Assembly: GCA_030834905.1 (NCBI GenBank)
Contig: JAUQWZ010000028.1
Span: 186,001 to 250,000, forward strand
Length of the DNA stretch: 64,000 bases
From: Aggregatilineales bacterium
GTDB taxonomy: Bacteria; Chloroflexota; Anaerolineae; Aggregatilineales; Phototrophicaceae
Direction of reading: 5' to 3'
Positions 62,364 to 64,000 of this stretch are shown here, piece after piece. The notes beneath the pieces are model-generated. The model worked only from the letters and a program-made list of their open reading frames with translations, did not search any database and was not told where the DNA came from. Every line of letters begins with the position of its first letter. Within the stretch, counting starts at the first letter, position 1. The translations under genes were made by a program, and so were the position numbers.

Positions 62364-64000
62364 TTACTTGCCCCGCTTCGGGAAGCGGCTCAATATCGTC
62401 GCCGGTTCAGGAACGGGCACGCGGTCGCCCAGCCCCAGTTCGCCAAAACCCTTATCAAGCTTCACCCGCGACGAGCCGCAGAACACCGCCACCAGCGTGC
62501 CTTCTTCATTCGCGCCGTCTTTGATGTACGCCTGTCCCAACTGGTAGCCCTCGCTGTCGATGCTGCATGAGGTCACCACGCCAACCACGCGCCCGCGCCC
62601 ATCCACAATCGGGTCGCCGGGGTGCGGCGGGCGCACGCCCTTGGCGTTCAGCCGGAAGCGGGCGATTTCGGCGTCGCGCTTCTGCTCGCGGGCGATGAAC
62701 GCCGCCTTGCCGACGAAAAACGGCTTCCACAGCTTGACGTAGCTGCCAAAGCCTGCGTCTGCCGGGTTGAGTCCCATCTCGCCGTCCAACTCATGTCCAT
62801 ACAGCGGCAAGCCCGCCTCAGTACGCAGGCTGTCGCGCGCCGCCAGTCCGGCAGGCGCTGCCCCCGCCGCAATCAGATCGCGGAACAGCGCTTCCGCCTG
62901 ATCGGGATGGACGAACAGTTCGTAGGCAACGCGCTCGCCGGTGTAGCCGGTTCGCGAGATGATGAGGTTGTATTCACCCACCCGCGCCAGCGTCACCTGC
63001 GCCCACTTCAGCCCATTAATCCGCGTCCGGTCGGCGTCACTTGCTGCCAGTTCGAGCAGGATGTTTTTGCTGTTGGGACCCTGTAATGCCACGTCCACAC
63101 GGCGGTCAGCCCCCGACGACCCATCGCGCAGATCGCGCAGGATGAAGCGGTCGCCGCCTTCGACGTGCCGTTCCGGGTGCGCCGGGTCAATGCTCACCTG
63201 TCCGTTTTTTACCGCGTTCAGCCACGCCCAGACTTTGTCGTTGTTTGAGGCGTTGACGACGATCAGATAGTGTTCCTCGCCAATGTGGTAGATCATCAGG
63301 TCGTCCAGCGGCACGCCGTGAACGTCGAGGAAGTAGGTATAGTGAGAGTTGCCCAACGCCAGACCGGGCACGTCATTGGTTGTCACCAGATCGAGGAAGG
63401 CTGCCGCGCCGGGACCCTGAATGTCGAACACGCCCATGTGGGTCACGTCGAAGATGCCCGCGCGCTGGCGCACCGCCTGGTGTTCGTCGGTGACGCTGCT
63501 GTACCACAGCGGCATTTCATAACCCGCGAACGGTGCCATCTTGCCGCCGAGTTCTTTATGCAGGCTGTGAACCGGCGTCACTTTGAGTTCACCCGCTTCT
63601 GGCTCCGTCCACGTAAATTCCGGCAGCGGCTGCCCGGTCTGTCCGGCGTAGTTCGCGCCGTTGATGCCGATGAAATAGGCTTTATCAGCATAAACCGCGC
63701 CACTGGCGTTCAGATCGTCCGCCCCGCCGACAATGCGCACGTCCACCGGACCCGGCGCTTTGGCATACGGATCGGTCGGGTCGAACAGCACAAAGCCGTC
63801 CGACAGCGCCCGCAGCCAGTTAGCGACCCGCTGCCCGTTCTCAATCCGCAGCAGGTAGCCGCCGCCGGTTGCTTCCAGCACGCCGCGCCCCATGATGCTG
63901 CCGTCGGCTTCCAGCGCCGCCGTTGGCTGCGACTGACCGGGCTGCAAGGCGTACACATCGCTGGTCAGCGTCGTATTCAGGAACGCCGCCGCGCTGTTGT
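62364..64000 (-). CDS. gcvT: glycine cleavage T protein, N-terminally extended, partial
   Basis: Aminomethyltransferase moving the methylene group from the H protein to tetrahydrofolate. The frame is open at the right edge, so its 5' end is missing. The GcvT core begins about 63578 (VTPVHSLHKELGGKMAPFAGYEMPLWY, cited here as HSLHKELGGKMAPFAGYEM) and includes FDVTHMGVFDI, VDVALQGPNSKNIL, ISRTGYTGERVAYELFV and the folate-site RDSLRTEAGLPLYGHEL, where only short parts are quoted. About 140 extra residues precede it (NTTLTSDVYALQPGQSQ, then DPYAKAPGPVDVRIV), unlike standalone GcvT; this may be the end of a fused N-terminal enzyme. The annotated start at GTG 63956 is not trusted. Confidence 0.85.
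   Translation of the reverse strand, partial: NSAAAFLNTTLTSDVYALQPGQSQPTAALEADGSIMGRGVLEATGGGYLLRIENGQRVANWLRALSDGFVLFDPTDPYAKAPGPVDVRIVGGADDLNASGAVYADKAYFIGINGANYAGQTGQPLPEFTWTEPEAGELKVTPVHSLHKELGGKMAPFAGYEMPLWYSSVTDEHQAVRQRAGIFDVTHMGVFDIQGPGAAAFLDLVTTNDVPGLALGNSHYTYFLDVHGVPLDDLMIYHIGEEHYLIVVNASNNDKVWAWLNAVKNGQVSIDPAHPERHVEGGDRFILRDLRDGSSGADRRVDVALQGPNSKNILLELAASDADRTRINGLKWAQVTLARVGEYNLIISRTGYTGERVAYELFVHPDQAEALFRDLIAAGAAPAGLAARDSLRTEAGLPLYGHELDGEMGLNPADAGFGSYVKLWKPFFVGKAAFIAREQKRDAEIARFRLNAKGVRPPHPGDPIVDGRGRVVGVVTSCSIDSEGYQLGQAYIKDGANEEGTLVAVFCGSSRVKLDKGFGELGLGDRVPVPEPATILSRFPKRGK

Overview
The window is GC-rich bacterial chromosome with short intergenic gaps, several operons joined by 4-base ATGA overlaps, and frequent TTG or GTG starts. 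Gene content and protein style (orphan multi-GAF kinase, GH130 pair with ABC sugar transport, Uma2, DUF2200, abundant short palindromic repeats) suggest a member of the Chloroflexota, probably Anaerolineae-like. That assignment is an inference from protein style; the window holds no rRNA or tRNA gene that I can recognise.

Left part (0-13.4 kb): ATP-type phosphofructokinase with an Asp-to-Asn change in the nucleotide/Mg loop; DnaE interrupted by a 417-residue LAGLIDADG intein; an islet of small stability or defence genes (RelE/ParE-type toxin-antitoxin, Uma2, HicBA, DUF2200); MutM; a membrane-anchored protein; an MBL hydrolase with adenosine deaminase; two small membrane proteins. 13.4-28.9 kb is mostly housekeeping: a winged-helix-like protein with SecA, PRPP synthetase, MeaB with a B12-binding mutase subunit, a large PDZ/7TM/4xGAF histidine kinase, an O-antigen-ligase-like protein, a methyltransferase, QueG and two HMA-fold proteins.

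28.9-41.7 kb holds a lactonase-fold protein, a VOC dioxygenase-like protein and then a carbohydrate cluster: GH130, a divergent LacI regulator with an operator-like palindrome, ABC binding protein, two permeases, a secreted alpha/alpha-barrel plus CBM9-like protein, a second GH130 and a Gfo/Idh/MocA dehydrogenase. Together these look like uptake and phosphorolytic breakdown of beta-mannosides or similar oligosaccharides. No ABC ATPase is present, so a shared ATPase elsewhere is implied.

42-64 kb: TPR protein, DUF6062-like protein, glutamate dehydrogenase, DMT exporter with a divergent Lrp regulator, a decayed Phd/VapC-type toxin-antitoxin pair, then an accessory stretch (48.6-52.4 kb) with an AraC regulator, a DHFR-like gene of foreign codon style, a duplicated uvrA tail and a gene carrying an internal tandem duplication. 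UvrA, a GT-C-like membrane protein, a DUF3048 lipoprotein-like protein, a PIG-L deacetylase, an MBL hydrolase and GcvT (running off the right edge) follow.

The most unusual signal is a set of dispersed nested-palindrome repeats. The clearest family has two 24-25 base arms in inverted orientation, each arm itself a palindrome, ending in GTAGGGAC/GTCCCTAC. Copies sit in several junctions of the sugar operon. One is inserted inside a second repeat family, and that composite forms the translation start region of a secreted protein.
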